Assembly: GCA_900319655.1 (NCBI GenBank)
Contig: ONPH01000011.1
Coordinates: 1 to 16,766, forward strand
Length of the DNA stretch: 16,766 nt
Source: an uncultured Eubacteriales bacterium
GTDB taxonomy: Bacteria > Bacillota > Clostridia > Oscillospirales > Acutalibacteraceae
Reading direction: 5' to 3'
Made by a program: the position numbers and the translations under genes. The notes under the pieces are model-generated. The model searched no databases, was not told the origin of the DNA, and was given only the letters and a program-made list of their open reading frames with translations. Position 1 is the stretch's first letter, and every line of letters starts with the position of its first letter. Below are positions 1-7,614 of the stretch, piece after piece.

Positions 1-399
1 GGTGCGGATGAAAAATATGTTAATACACTCGCGGATTTAGCGCTTTCAATCGGCTTTGGTAAGATTAAGATTACCACTCCCGAGGAGCACGACAGGATGA
101 TTGCGTTTACTTCTCAACTTCCGCATGTGTTGGCGTGTTCGTACGTGCTCAGTCCGTGCTGTCCGAATCACAACGGCTTTTCCGCAGGAAGCTACCGCGA
201 CGTTTCGCGCGTTGCGAACATCAATTCAAAGCTGTGGAGCGAGCTGTTTTTGGAGAACCGCGAGCCGCTGATTACCGAGCTCGATATTTTGATAGAGAAC
301 ATAACGCGCATTAAGGACGCGATTAAGGATAACGACAGAGAAACGCTTGCCGATTTGCTCGAGCAGGGGCATAAAATCAAGCAGGCACTTGGAGAATAG
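1..399 (+). CDS. tyrA: Prephenate dehydrogenase, C-terminal part (5' end outside window)
   Basis: This is the 3' 132 codons of a gene that enters from the left edge in frame 1; no in-frame stop occurs between base 1 and the TAG at 397-399. The product oxidatively decarboxylates prephenate to 4-hydroxyphenylpyruvate (tyrosine branch, cytoplasm). The segment IAFTSQLPHVLA (codons 34-45) is the conserved prephenate-binding stretch of TyrA, and the rest is the all-helical dimerisation domain. The protein stops at ...IKQALGE, directly after the last helix, so there is no C-terminal ACT regulatory domain, unlike longer Bacillus-type TyrA. The NAD-binding Rossmann half must lie upstream of the window. 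aroB follows 99 bp downstream on the same strand, consistent with one aromatic operon. Identity is secure; the full length is unknown. Confidence 0.93.
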   Translation, partial: GADEKYVNTLADLALSIGFGKIKITTPEEHDRMIAFTSQLPHVLACSYVLSPCCPNHNGFSAGSYRDVSRVANINSKLWSELFLENREPLITELDILIENITRIKDAIKDNDRETLADLLEQGHKIKQALGE

Positions 400-473
400 C
401 GGAGTGCCTCCGCTGTCAATTCGAGAACTTATGTCAGGTGTATTAGTTAACCGGGTATCCCGACCGAAAACCC
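398..473 (+). other. Two inverted repeats in the tyrA-aroB spacer
   Basis: A perfect 7-bp stem with a 3-nt loop (AGCGGAG-TGC-CTCCGCT, 398-414) begins inside the tyrA stop codon. A second stem pairs CCGGGT (449-454) with ACCCGG (468-473) across 13 nt. Neither is followed by a T-run, so they are not convincing terminators; they may protect or process the mRNA. The loop of the second contains CCCGACCGAAA, also present (on the - strand) in the dyad core at 13731-13790, so it may be a decayed copy of that repeat. The aroB ribosome site (AGGAG) follows at once. Confidence 0.45.
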
Positions 474-498
474 GGCATTAATTCAACAGGAGAGCATT

Positions 499-1548
499 AT
501 GAAGGCCGTACACGTAAGCACGGGTAAACCGTATGATATTTTTATTGAGAGAGGGATTTTAGGCTCTGCCGCAGGGTACGCAAAGAGCCTTTCATCCGCT
601 GAAAAAATTACGATTGTAAGCGATACTAACGTTGCTCCGCTCTACCTTGAAGCGCTCAAAAATCCGCTTGAAAACGCAGGCTTTGAGGTAAATTCCTTTG
701 TATACGAGGCAGGCGAAAAGAGCAAGCACCTCGGTACGATTGCCGAGATTTACAACTCGCTTGCCGATTTTAAGATGACGCGCAAGGACATCATCATCGC
801 GCTGGGCGGCGGAGTTTGCGGAGATATGGCAGGCTTTGCGGCGGCAAGCTACCTGAGAGGAATTGACTTTATCCAAATTCCTACCTCGCTTTTGAGCCAG
901 GTTGATTCGTCCGTAGGCGGCAAAACAGGCGTCGATTTGCCCCAGGGCAAGAACCTTGTAGGCGCTTTTCACCAGCCGATAGCGGTACTTATCGACCCCG
1001 ATATGCTTAAAACCCTGCCGGAAGAATTCATCACCGACGGCATGGGCGAGGTGATTAAGTACGGCTGCATTAAGGACGCGGAATTTTTTGAATTTTTGGA
1101 GAACGAAAACGCGCTCGAAAACATTGAGAGCGTGATTGAAACCTGTGTTAAAATAAAGCGCGACGTCGTGAGCCGCGATGAACGCGAGAAGGGCGAGCGT
1201 ATGCTCTTAAACTTCGGCCATACCCTCGGCCACGCGATTGAAAAGCTGACAGGCTACGGCGAGATTACCCACGGTATGGCGGTGGCAATCGGTATGGCGA
1301 TGATTGCAAAGGCAGGCGAGAAAAACAGCATTACCGAAGCAGGCGCTTATGAGCGGATTGTCCGCCTTTGCAAAAAATACAACCTGCCTGTCGATACTGC
1401 TCTCGACGTTCACGATATAGTTGACGCCGCGAGGAGCGACAAAAAGTCCGCAGGCGATTCGGTGAACCTCGTCCTGCTCAAAAAAATCGGTGAAAGCTTT
1501 ACAAGAAAGATAGAGTTCGATAAGCTTGAAGAATTTATTCAGAGTTAA
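499..1548 (+). CDS. aroB: 3-dehydroquinate synthase
   Basis: Converts DAHP to 3-dehydroquinate with NAD+ and a divalent metal, the second step of the shikimate pathway (cytoplasm). The 349 residues match the usual 340-370. Visible motifs are GGGVCGD (103-109), the IPTSLLSQVDSSVGGKTGVD block (127-146) that binds nucleotide and substrate, K151, and the metal ligands E184 (MGEVIKYG), H241 (NFGHTLGHAIE) and H258 (ITHGMAV). The ATG at 499 is preceded by CAGGAGAGCATT, a well-placed ribosome site. The stop codon TAA (1546-1548) is made of the first GAGTTAA unit of a heptamer array, so the gene ends inside a repeat. It sits between tyrA and aroA on the same strand, presumably in one transcription unit. 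No key residue is missing. Confidence 0.97.
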   Translation: MKAVHVSTGKPYDIFIERGILGSAAGYAKSLSSAEKITIVSDTNVAPLYLEALKNPLENAGFEVNSFVYEAGEKSKHLGTIAEIYNSLADFKMTRKDIIIALGGGVCGDMAGFAAASYLRGIDFIQIPTSLLSQVDSSVGGKTGVDLPQGKNLVGAFHQPIAVLIDPDMLKTLPEEFITDGMGEVIKYGCIKDAEFFEFLENENALENIESVIETCVKIKRDVVSRDEREKGERMLLNFGHTLGHAIEKLTGYGEITHGMAVAIGMAMIAKAGEKNSITEAGAYERIVRLCKKYNLPVDTALDVHDIVDAARSDKKSAGDSVNLVLLKKIGESFTRKIEFDKLEEFIQS

Positions 1549-1723
1549 GAGTTAAGAGTTTAGAGTTTAATTTCGGTCGTGTGGACAGGTTTATTTTACC
1601 GAAACGTTTTGTTCCCGACTGAATTAATATGGTGCTGACATATCTTTAACAAACGCTCTGCAATATTATAAATTCGGAGCGTAGCGACCTATCACTAAAC
1701 TCTCAACTCTCAACTCTAAACTC
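1542..1723 (+). repeat. Palindromic element with heptamer arms and 60-bp dyad core
   Basis: This fills the aroB-aroA gap. Left arm: four 7-bp units at 1542-1569 (GAGTTAA twice, GAGTTTA twice). Right arm: four units in the opposite orientation at 1696-1723 (TAAACTC, TCAACTC twice, TAAACTC). Between them is a core, 1571-1630, with dyad symmetry (TTCGGTCG near the start, CCCGACTGAA near the end), matching the element at 13731-13790 at 50 of 60 positions by hand, without gaps. The remainder holds an imperfect stem CGCTC/GAGCG (1654-1658, 1677-1681). TTAACA (1646-1651) with TATAAA (1667-1672) at 15-bp spacing could be a weak internal promoter for aroA, but this is speculative. No ORF of note. It looks like a small non-autonomous mobile repeat. 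Confidence 0.8.
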
Positions 1724-1740
1724 TCCCAAAGGGGTACATT

Positions 1741-3003
1741 ATGCCAAACGTTAAATTTTTACCTTATACACCGTGCGGAAGCGTTACCGCTCCGCCGTCA
1801 AAAAGCGACGTTCACCGCGCGATACTCTGCGCGGCGCGGGCAGGCGGAAGGTGCACAATTTCCCCCGTCGCACTGTCGAACGACATCAAGGCGACTATCG
1901 GCTGCGTCGAAGCGCTCGGCGCGAAAACAGAAATTGTAAATGATGTTCTTTCCGTTGACGGCACTGATATTTTTAAGAACAAATCCGCCGTGCTCGACTG
2001 CACCGAGAGCGGCAGCACATTAAGATTTTTAATCCCGATTGCGGCGGCAGGCGGCGTTGAAGCGGAATTTCGCGGCAGCGGCAGCCTTGTCACACGCCCA
2101 ATCGGCTTATATTCCGAGATTTTGCCGCAAAAGGGCGTTACGCTCGAAAGCGGCGGCGGCTTGCCGCTTAAAATCAGCGGACAGCTCAAAAGCGGAATTT
2201 ACAGAGTTCCCGGCGACATCAGCTCTCAGTTTATCTCGGGACTGCTGTTCGCCCTTCCCCTGCTCCGCGGCGACAGCGACATCGTGCTGACCTCGCCCAT
2301 TCAAAGCGCGGGGTACATCAATATGACGATCCGCACGATGGAGAAGTTCGGAATTGAGGTTGACGTGACCGACACCGGCTGGCACGTCCGCGGAAGCCAG
2401 CACTATATTCCGTCAGATTACCGCACCGACGGCGACTGGTCGCAGGCGGCTTTTTACCTTGTTTCGGGCGCGGTTAACGGCGAGATCACCGTAAAAAATC
2501 TTAACACCGACTCAAAGCAGGGCGACCGCAAAATTGCCGAGCTTTTGCGCGAATTCGGCGCTGAGGTCATTCAGGAAGCCGACAGCGTAACCGTCAAAAA
2601 GAGCAGTATGAAGGCGATTGAGATTAACGCCTCGCAAATTCCCGACCTCGTTCCGGCGCTCGCGGTATGCGCGGCGTTTGCCGAGGGCACAACTAAAATT
2701 ACGAACGCCGAACGGCTCAGAATTAAGGAGAGCGACAGGCTCAAATCCACCGCGGCGCTGATTAATTCGCTCGGCGGCGAGGCGGTCGAGCTGCCCGACG
2801 GACTTGAAATTACAGGCACAAAAAGTCTTATCGGCGGCACGGCGAAGGGCTTTAACGACCACAGGATTGTTATGTCAGCGGCGGTTTGCGCGGCAGGCTC
2901 GCAGAACCCAATTATCTGTACCGACGCGCTCAGCGTTAACAAGAGCTATCCGCAGTTTTTTGAGGACTACAATTCAGTGGGCGGCAAGGCAGAAATTATA
3001 TAG
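1741..3003 (+). CDS. aroA: 3-phosphoshikimate 1-carboxyvinyltransferase (EPSP synthase)
   Basis: Joins phosphoenolpyruvate to shikimate-3-phosphate to give EPSP, the sixth shikimate step. The 420 residues fit the family. Visible motifs: PPSKSDVHRA (18-27, substrate lysine K21), ESGSTLRF (89-96, the PEP-site loop), R119 (VTRPIG), QIPDLVP (299-305; D302 corresponds to the catalytic Asp), RIKESDRL (327-334; E330 the catalytic Glu), NDHRIVM (372-378) and K401 (VNKSYPQF). G91 sits where E. coli has G96, but the E. coli P101 position is F96. The ribosome site AAAGGGG lies about 6 nt before ATG 1741. aroC follows after only 17 bp, so the two are surely co-transcribed. The upstream gap from aroB is filled by a repeat element, which could alter relative expression. 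Confidence 0.97.
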   Translation: MPNVKFLPYTPCGSVTAPPSKSDVHRAILCAARAGGRCTISPVALSNDIKATIGCVEALGAKTEIVNDVLSVDGTDIFKNKSAVLDCTESGSTLRFLIPIAAAGGVEAEFRGSGSLVTRPIGLYSEILPQKGVTLESGGGLPLKISGQLKSGIYRVPGDISSQFISGLLFALPLLRGDSDIVLTSPIQSAGYINMTIRTMEKFGIEVDVTDTGWHVRGSQHYIPSDYRTDGDWSQAAFYLVSGAVNGEITVKNLNTDSKQGDRKIAELLREFGAEVIQEADSVTVKKSSMKAIEINASQIPDLVPALAVCAAFAEGTTKITNAERLRIKESDRLKSTAALINSLGGEAVELPDGLEITGTKSLIGGTAKGFNDHRIVMSAAVCAAGSQNPIICTDALSVNKSYPQFFEDYNSVGGKAEII

Positions 3004-3020
3004 AAGAAAAGGACAAAATT

Positions 3021-4097
3021 ATGAGTTCAACCTTTGGCGATAAAATTAAAATTTCCGTGTTCGGCGAAAGCCACGGCGGCGGTATCGGCGTTGTGATTGA
3101 CGGCTTGCCGGCAGGCGAAAGGATAGATTTACAGCGCGTGAACGCTCAAATGGCACGGCGTGCTCCCGGCAGGGACAAGACCGCCACTCCGCGAAAGGAG
3201 AGCGACCTGCCGAAGATTATTTCGGGTATGCTCGGTGACACGCTGACAGGCGCGCCGCTTTGCGCGGTGATTGAGAACACCAACACGCGCTCAACCGACT
3301 ACGGCAACCTGCTGACAACTCCACGCCCCGGTCACAGCGACTACGCGGCGTTTGTGAAATACGGCGGAAATAACGACATCCGCGGCGGAGGACATTTTTC
3401 GGGCAGGCTGACCGCTCCGATTGTGTTTGCAGGCGCTGTTTGCAGACAGATTTTGGAGAAAAAGGGCATAAAAATTGCCGCCCATATTCAGAGTATAGGC
3501 GGCGTTAGTGATGATAAATTTGGTCCTGTCAACGTGGATGACGATTTGGTTGACAGACTTAGCAATTCTTCGTTTGCGCTGATTAATCCTGACGTCGAGC
3601 AGGCTATGCGCGATGAGGTTGAGAGCGCAAGGCTCGCGCTCGACAGCGTAGGCGGAGTGATTGAGTGCGCCGTGACCGGCGTTAAGGCAGGCTTTGGAGA
3701 GCCGATGTTCGACGGCGTTGAAGGCGTTATCGCCAAGGCGGTTTTCGGAATTCCTGCGGTCAAGGGCGTTGAGTTCGGCGCAGGCTTTGAAGCCGCTAAA
3801 ATGCGAGGCTCTCAGAACAACGATCCGTTCCGCTATGTTGACGGCGAGGTAGTGACCGAGACGAACAACTGCGGCGGAATTTTGGGCGGTATCACCGACG
3901 GTATGCCGATTATTTTCAGGGCGGCGATTAAGCCTACTCCGTCCATCGCGCAAAAACAGAACACGGTCGATTTGCAAAAGGGCGAGAACGCCGAGCTCGA
4001 AATTAAGGGCAGGCACGATCCGTGCATTGTTCCGCGCGCCGTGCCGGTAATCGAAGCCGCGGCGGCGATTGCGGTGGTTAATTTAATTGATAATTGA
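3021..4097 (+). CDS. aroC: Chorismate synthase
   Basis: Eliminates phosphate from EPSP to give chorismate, using reduced FMN as catalytic cofactor; last step of the shared pathway (cytoplasm, normally a tetramer). The 358 residues are typical. Visible signatures are FGESHGGGIGVVIDGLP (14-30, with the conserved H18), RRAPGRDKTATPRKESD, PRPGHSDYAA, RGGGHFSGRLTAP and the C-terminal RHDPCIVPRAVPVIEAAAA. AAAAGGA precedes ATG 3021 by a normal distance, and the 17-bp gap from aroA indicates tight coupling. After the TGA stop comes a 305-bp space holding a GC-rich multi-hairpin repeat, then aroQ on the same strand. No oddities within the protein. Confidence 0.97.
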   Translation: MSSTFGDKIKISVFGESHGGGIGVVIDGLPAGERIDLQRVNAQMARRAPGRDKTATPRKESDLPKIISGMLGDTLTGAPLCAVIENTNTRSTDYGNLLTTPRPGHSDYAAFVKYGGNNDIRGGGHFSGRLTAPIVFAGAVCRQILEKKGIKIAAHIQSIGGVSDDKFGPVNVDDDLVDRLSNSSFALINPDVEQAMRDEVESARLALDSVGGVIECAVTGVKAGFGEPMFDGVEGVIAKAVFGIPAVKGVEFGAGFEAAKMRGSQNNDPFRYVDGEVVTETNNCGGILGGITDGMPIIFRAAIKPTPSIAQKQNTVDLQKGENAELEIKGRHDPCIVPRAVPVIEAAAAIAVVNLIDN

Positions 4098-4116
4098 TTA
4101 CGTTGCTCGCCCATTT

Positions 4117-4375
4117 AAAGGCTCCCCCATTACTTGTCATGGGGGAGCTGTCACCGTCAACAAATTGACGGTGACTGAGGGGGCTTCGTGTGAGTCAGCA
4201 GGGGTTTTCCGTTGCAATTCATAGCATGGCATTAATCGGAAACGTCTGCCCCCTCCGTCATTTTGCAAAGCAAAATGCCACCTTTTTCTGGCGAAAACGG
4301 CAACCCTTTTGTCGCTACGCGACATTTCCCCTGACAGGGGAATTTCCCGAAACAAGTGTCGGGGGAGGCTTTAAA
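4117..4375 (+). repeat. GC-rich multi-hairpin repeat module (copy 1)
   Basis: This accounts for most of the 305-bp aroC-aroQ space. Ends are inverted: TTTAAAGGCTCCCCC on the left, GGGGGAGGCTTTAAA on the right. Inside are perfect or near-perfect stems: 4121-4130/4139-4148 (10 bp, loop containing ACTTGT), 4150-4160/4165-4175 (11 bp), 4259-4266/4270-4277 (8 bp), 4311-4315/4319-4323, 4328-4332/4336-4340, and 4346-4350/4359-4363, whose loop is the complement ACAAGT. GAGGGGGC near 4177 can pair with GCCCCCTC near 4248. Related modules lie at 9895-10090 and 14535-14857. Short ORFs crossing it (4137-4355 on the - strand, and the in-frame extension of aroQ) are by-products. It has no heptamer arms here. 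The function is not recognised; it may be a MITE or a structured transcript segment. Confidence 0.82.
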
Positions 4376-4389
4376 AAGATATACTCCAA

Positions 4390-4394
4390 AAGGA
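4390..4394 (+). promoter_or_regulatory. aroQ ribosome binding site (decides start)
   Basis: AAGGA lies 8 nt before ATG 4403. This fixes the start here instead of at the GTG at 4190, 71 codons upstream in the same frame, which would translate through the repeat module. Confidence 0.8.
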
Positions 4395-4402
4395 ATGGTT
4401 TT

Positions 4403-4675
4403 ATGAAAAGTTTAGATGAAATCAGGGCTGAGATTGACAGCATTGACAAAGAGTTGATTGCGCTTTTTATGCGCAGGATGGACTGTTCAAGGGCGGTAGC
4501 CGAGTATAAAAAGGCGAATAATATTCCTATTCTCAACACAGACCGCGAGGATGAAATTTTAAATTCCGTCGAGCAAAAGGGCGGAGAATACGGCGAATAC
4601 GCGCGTGAGCTCTACAAAAAGATTATGGAGCTTTCGAGAGATCTGCAAGGGGAAGTAATAAGTAATAAGCAATAG
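4403..4675 (+). CDS. aroQ: Chorismate mutase, AroQ class, monofunctional
   Basis: Rearranges chorismate to prephenate, the shared precursor for TyrA and prephenate dehydratase. From ATG 4403 the product has 90 residues, the size of a free AroQ helical domain. Expected active-site residues are visible: R8 (DEIRAEID), R24/R25, K36/K37, R48-E49 (TDRED) and Q82 (S78-R-D-L-Q); N45 replaces the Asp of E. coli CM at the equivalent of position 48. Being free-standing, it implies a separate PheA elsewhere. The last six residues (VISNKQ) and the stop are encoded by a TAATAAG heptamer array, so the C-terminal tail is repeat-derived. The gene is last in the aromatic block; whether it is read from the aro operon through the 305-bp repeat or from its own promoter cannot be seen. 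Confidence 0.92.
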   Translation: MKSLDEIRAEIDSIDKELIALFMRRMDCSRAVAEYKKANNIPILNTDREDEILNSVEQKGGEYGEYARELYKKIMELSRDLQGEVISNKQ

Positions 4676-4683
4676 GTAATAAG
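4656..4683 (+). repeat. Four-unit TAATAAG heptamer array
   Basis: Units are TAATAAG (4656-4662), TAATAAG (4663-4669), CAATAGG (4670-4676) and TAATAAG (4677-4683). The third unit contains the aroQ stop codon (TAG, 4673-4675). The unit length and copy number equal those of the commoner GAGTTNA arrays in this window although the sequence differs, so this looks like a second class of the same kind of array. No opposing arm is seen before the terminator. Confidence 0.75.
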
Positions 4684-4689
4684 TATATT

Positions 4690-4734
4690 AAAACTGTCAC
4701 TCCCGGCTTTTGCCGAGGGTGACAGTCTTTTTTT
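4690..4734 (+). terminator. Rho-independent terminator between convergent aroQ and gatB
   Basis: ACTGTCAC (4693-4700) pairs with GTGACAGT (4719-4726), and inside it CGGC pairs with GCCG, followed by seven T's (4728-4734). On the - strand the hairpin ends in TTTT, so it may also serve gatB, whose stop codon overlaps the T-run. This is the best canonical terminator in the window. Confidence 0.9.
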
Positions 4735-6151
4735 ATCCGTTATTGATAATTTCTTTAATCTTCGCCTCTGCCGCAACGGCGTCAGCTTTGCCGCGGCTGT
4801 TCTTCATAACGTTGCCGACAAGGGCTTTAATTGCCTTTTCCTTGCCGTTTTTGAAGTCCTCAACCGCCTTCGGGTTGCCCTGAACCGCGTTCTTGCAGAG
4901 CTCGAGCAGTGCGTTTTCGTCAAGGCCTGCCATATCGCTTTCGCTGATAAAGTCGAGCGCGCCTTTGCCGGTGTCGAGCATTTTTTCAAGCGTGGATTTT
5001 GCGAGGTTGTTGCGGATTTTTCCGCCGTCGAGCAGCTTAACAAGCTCGTTGAGCCTTGCAGGCGTTACGGGAACGTCGAAAATTTCCTTGTCCGCCTCGG
5101 TCTCGGTTCTGCGGAAAATCTGACCGATAATGAAGTTTGACACGGTTTTGGGGTTCTTAACGCCCTTTGAAGCCTCGTCAAAATACTCGCTGATACGTCT
5201 GTACTTGGTGAGCAGAGCGGCGTCCTTTTCGGGAAGCCCGATTTCCTCGACGTACCTTTTATATCTGTCGGCAGGAAGCTCCGGAAGCTCGGCTCTGAGC
5301 TGCTCTACCTCCTCGCGGGAGATATTGATTGTAACCAAATCGGGATCGCGGAAGTAGCGGTAATCGTGAGCGTCCTCCTTGCTTCTCATCGACGAGGTTG
5401 TGCCTGTGGCGTCGTCGTAGCGCAGGGTTTCCTGAACCACCTTGCCGCCGCTTTCGATAAGGTCAACCTGTCTGTCGTACTCGTACTCCATAGCCTTGGC
5501 TATGTTGTTGATTGAGTTCATATTTTTAATCTCGGTACGTGTGCCGAATTCCTCGGTGCCCTCGGGACGGACAGAGATATTAACGTCGCAGCGCATTGAG
5601 CCCTCCTGCATTTTGCAGTCGGAAACGCCGATTGCGCGCATAACCTGCTGGAGTTTTTCTACATACTCCTTCGCCTCGTCAATCGAGCGGATATCGGGCT
5701 CGGAGACAATCTCAATCAGCGGAACGCCGCCGCGGTTGTAGTCAACGTAGGTGTCGCCGTGCTGGTGAATCAGCTTGCCTGCATCCTCCTCGATGTGAAT
5801 GTGATGAAGCCTGATTTTTCTGCCGTTACTTAGCTCAACGTAGCCGCCGATAATCAGCGGAGCGTAAAGCTGGCTGATCTGGTACGCCTTTGAAAGGTCG
5901 GGATAGCAGTAATTTTTTCTGTCCATTTTCGCGACCTCGGCGATTTCGCCGTGAACGGCAAGGCCTGCCTTAATCGCAAAGCGCACAACCTCGCGGTTGA
6001 GCACGGGAAGCGTACCGGGAAGTCCGATGCACACCGGGCAGCAGTGGGTATTCGGCTCGCCGCCGAACTGAGTGGTGCAGCCGCAGAAAATTTTGGTCTT
6101 GGTAGAAAGCTCAATGTGGGTTTCAAAACCCGAAACTAACTCATATTTCAC
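4733..6151 (-). CDS. gatB: Asp-tRNA(Asn)/Glu-tRNA(Gln) amidotransferase subunit B
   Basis: The tRNA-binding kinase-like subunit of GatCAB, which phosphorylates the Asp or Glu on misacylated tRNA before amidation. 472 residues, as usual. The N-terminal cradle domain opens with GFETHIELSTKTKIFCGC; Cys 23, 25, 37, 38 and 41 form the zinc-site region, followed by GLPGTLPVLN. KMDRKNYCYPDLSKAYQISQ and EGSMRCDVNISVRP are classic GatB signatures. The C-terminal third is the helical plus YqeY-like tRNA-binding tail. The start codon is GTG (6149-6151), which overlaps the gatA stop TGA (6148-6150) as GTGA, so translation is probably coupled to gatA; the GGGGTG upstream is only a modest ribosome site. 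It is last in the aspS-gatC-gatA-gatB unit and ends in the shared terminator. Confidence 0.97.
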   Translation of the reverse strand: MKYELVSGFETHIELSTKTKIFCGCTTQFGGEPNTHCCPVCIGLPGTLPVLNREVVRFAIKAGLAVHGEIAEVAKMDRKNYCYPDLSKAYQISQLYAPLIIGGYVELSNGRKIRLHHIHIEEDAGKLIHQHGDTYVDYNRGGVPLIEIVSEPDIRSIDEAKEYVEKLQQVMRAIGVSDCKMQEGSMRCDVNISVRPEGTEEFGTRTEIKNMNSINNIAKAMEYEYDRQVDLIESGGKVVQETLRYDDATGTTSSMRSKEDAHDYRYFRDPDLVTINISREEVEQLRAELPELPADRYKRYVEEIGLPEKDAALLTKYRRISEYFDEASKGVKNPKTVSNFIIGQIFRRTETEADKEIFDVPVTPARLNELVKLLDGGKIRNNLAKSTLEKMLDTGKGALDFISESDMAGLDENALLELCKNAVQGNPKAVEDFKNGKEKAIKALVGNVMKNSRGKADAVAAEAKIKEIINNG

Positions 6152-7602
6152 AGCTTAACACCCCACTTTGTATCCATAAATTTGTCAGGCTGAGCCTGCT
6201 GGTATTTATAAGCGGCGTTGAGGATTTCAGCCTCACCGAAGCTCTTGCCGATAAGCTGCATACCGATGGGCATTCCGTTTTTGTTAAATCCGCAGGGGAT
6301 TGATACGCCCGGAAGTCCGGCGATATTCACCGGAACGGTGCAGATGTCTGTAAGATAGGTTTCAATCGGGTCGCTGATTGCGTTGCCCTTTTCAAACGCG
6401 GTCATCGGCACTGTGGGCACCAAAATTACGTCGCAGCTTTCAAACGCCTTGTTGAACGCGCTGATGATTGTACCCCTGAGGTTCTGAGCCTTTTTGTAGT
6501 AAGCGTCGTAGTAGCCTGCCGAGAGCACGTATGTGCCGAGCAAAATTCTGCGCTTAACCTCCTCGCCGAAGCCCTCCGAACGCGTGCGGCAAATCATATC
6601 GTGAGTGCCGTTGTAGTGCTCGGTTTTGTAGCCGTAGCGGATACCGTCGTAACGTCCGAGGTTTGATGAAGCCTCGGCGCAGGCGATGATGTAGTATACG
6701 GGAAGGGCGAATTTGAGTATCGGCAAATCGAAGTAGACGATCTCGGCTCCGAGCGACTCATAAACCTTTGCCGCCTCGAGCACAGCCTCCTTAACGTCGT
6801 CGCGAACGCCGTCGAGGTACTCGCGCGCGATGCCGATTTTCATTCCCTTAATATCGTTATCAAGCGTGTCAAAGGTTGCTTTTGCGCTGCCCTTTGAGGT
6901 CGAATCGCGCTTGTCCTGCTTTGAAATCGCGTCAAATACAACAGCGGCGTCCTCTACGCTTTTGGTAATCGGTCCGATTTGGTCAAGCGAGCTTGCATAT
7001 GCGATAAGTCCGTAACGCGAAACAGCGCCGTAGGTGGGCTTTAAGCCGACAACTCCGCAGAACGACGCAGGCTGGCGGATAGATCCGCCTGTGTCAGAGC
7101 CGAGTCCGTAAGCCGCGATATTTCCGCCGACAGCTCCGGCAACTCCGCCCGAGCTGCCGCCTGCAACGTGGTTGGTGTTGAAGGGGTTAGCCGCTCCGCC
7201 GAAGTATGAGGTCTCGCACGATGAACCCATCGCAAACTCGTCCATATTTGTCTTGCCGAGCATAACGGCGTTTTGATTTTGCAGAAGCTCCCAAACGGTA
7301 GCGTCATAAATCGGCTTGTAGCCTGTCAAAATCTTTGAACAGCAGGTGGTCTCAATTCCCTTGGTCGAGATATTGTCCTTCAAGGTCATCGGAACGCCCT
7401 CAAGCATACCGATTTCTTCCCCTGCCGCGATTTTTTTATCGACAGCCTCGGCTGTTTTCATCGCTTCGTCCGGAGTAACGTTAACGTAAGCGTTAAGCAC
7501 GGAATTTGATTTATCAATTTCATCAAGATAGCTCTTTGTAAGCTCAGCGCAGGAAAGCTGCTTGCCTACGAGCATTTCGTGAATTTTAGCAATAGAACCC
7601 AT
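6148..7602 (-). CDS. gatA: Asp-tRNA(Asn)/Glu-tRNA(Gln) amidotransferase subunit A
   Basis: The glutaminase subunit that releases ammonia from Gln and channels it to GatB. It belongs to the amidase-signature family: the Ser-cisSer-Lys triad is visible as K75 (PMTLKDNIS), S150 (AGGSSGG) and S174 (SDTGGSIRQPA), with the same spacing as in the Staphylococcus enzyme. The 484 residues are normal. YGAVSRYGLIAYASSLDQIGP and the C-terminal VPVNIAGLPGVSIPCGF/GMPIGMQLIG blocks distinguish GatA from other amidases. ATG 7600-7602 follows gatC by 12 bp with a GGCGGTG ribosome site, and its TGA overlaps the gatB GTG. No missing residues. Confidence 0.98.
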   Translation of the reverse strand: MGSIAKIHEMLVGKQLSCAELTKSYLDEIDKSNSVLNAYVNVTPDEAMKTAEAVDKKIAAGEEIGMLEGVPMTLKDNISTKGIETTCCSKILTGYKPIYDATVWELLQNQNAVMLGKTNMDEFAMGSSCETSYFGGAANPFNTNHVAGGSSGGVAGAVGGNIAAYGLGSDTGGSIRQPASFCGVVGLKPTYGAVSRYGLIAYASSLDQIGPITKSVEDAAVVFDAISKQDKRDSTSKGSAKATFDTLDNDIKGMKIGIAREYLDGVRDDVKEAVLEAAKVYESLGAEIVYFDLPILKFALPVYYIIACAEASSNLGRYDGIRYGYKTEHYNGTHDMICRTRSEGFGEEVKRRILLGTYVLSAGYYDAYYKKAQNLRGTIISAFNKAFESCDVILVPTVPMTAFEKGNAISDPIETYLTDICTVPVNIAGLPGVSIPCGFNKNGMPIGMQLIGKSFGEAEILNAAYKYQQAQPDKFMDTKWGVKL

Positions 7603-7614
7603 AATTACACCGCC

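Noticed and set aside
97..399. A free 100-residue ORF starting at ATG 97
   Set aside because: The frame is open to base 1 and the upstream codons continue the TyrA sequence, so ATG 97 is internal.
1646..1672. Internal aroA promoter (TTAACA-15-TATAAA)
   Set aside because: The spacing is short and it lies in repeat sequence; not strong enough to list as a separate feature.
1542..1723. CRISPR array
   Set aside because: Units are 7 bp without unique spacers, arranged as inverted arms; no cas genes.
3291..4016. A 241-residue ORF antisense to aroC
   Set aside because: A shadow of a GC-biased gene; no recognisable motif and aroC is certain.
4137..4355. A 72-residue ORF on the - strand
   Set aside because: It lies wholly in the repeat module; similar spurious peptides arise from the related copies at 14641-14868 and 9859-10104.
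4190..4402. N-terminal extension of chorismate mutase
   Set aside because: The extension translates a hairpin repeat, and AAGGA is correctly spaced only for ATG 4403.
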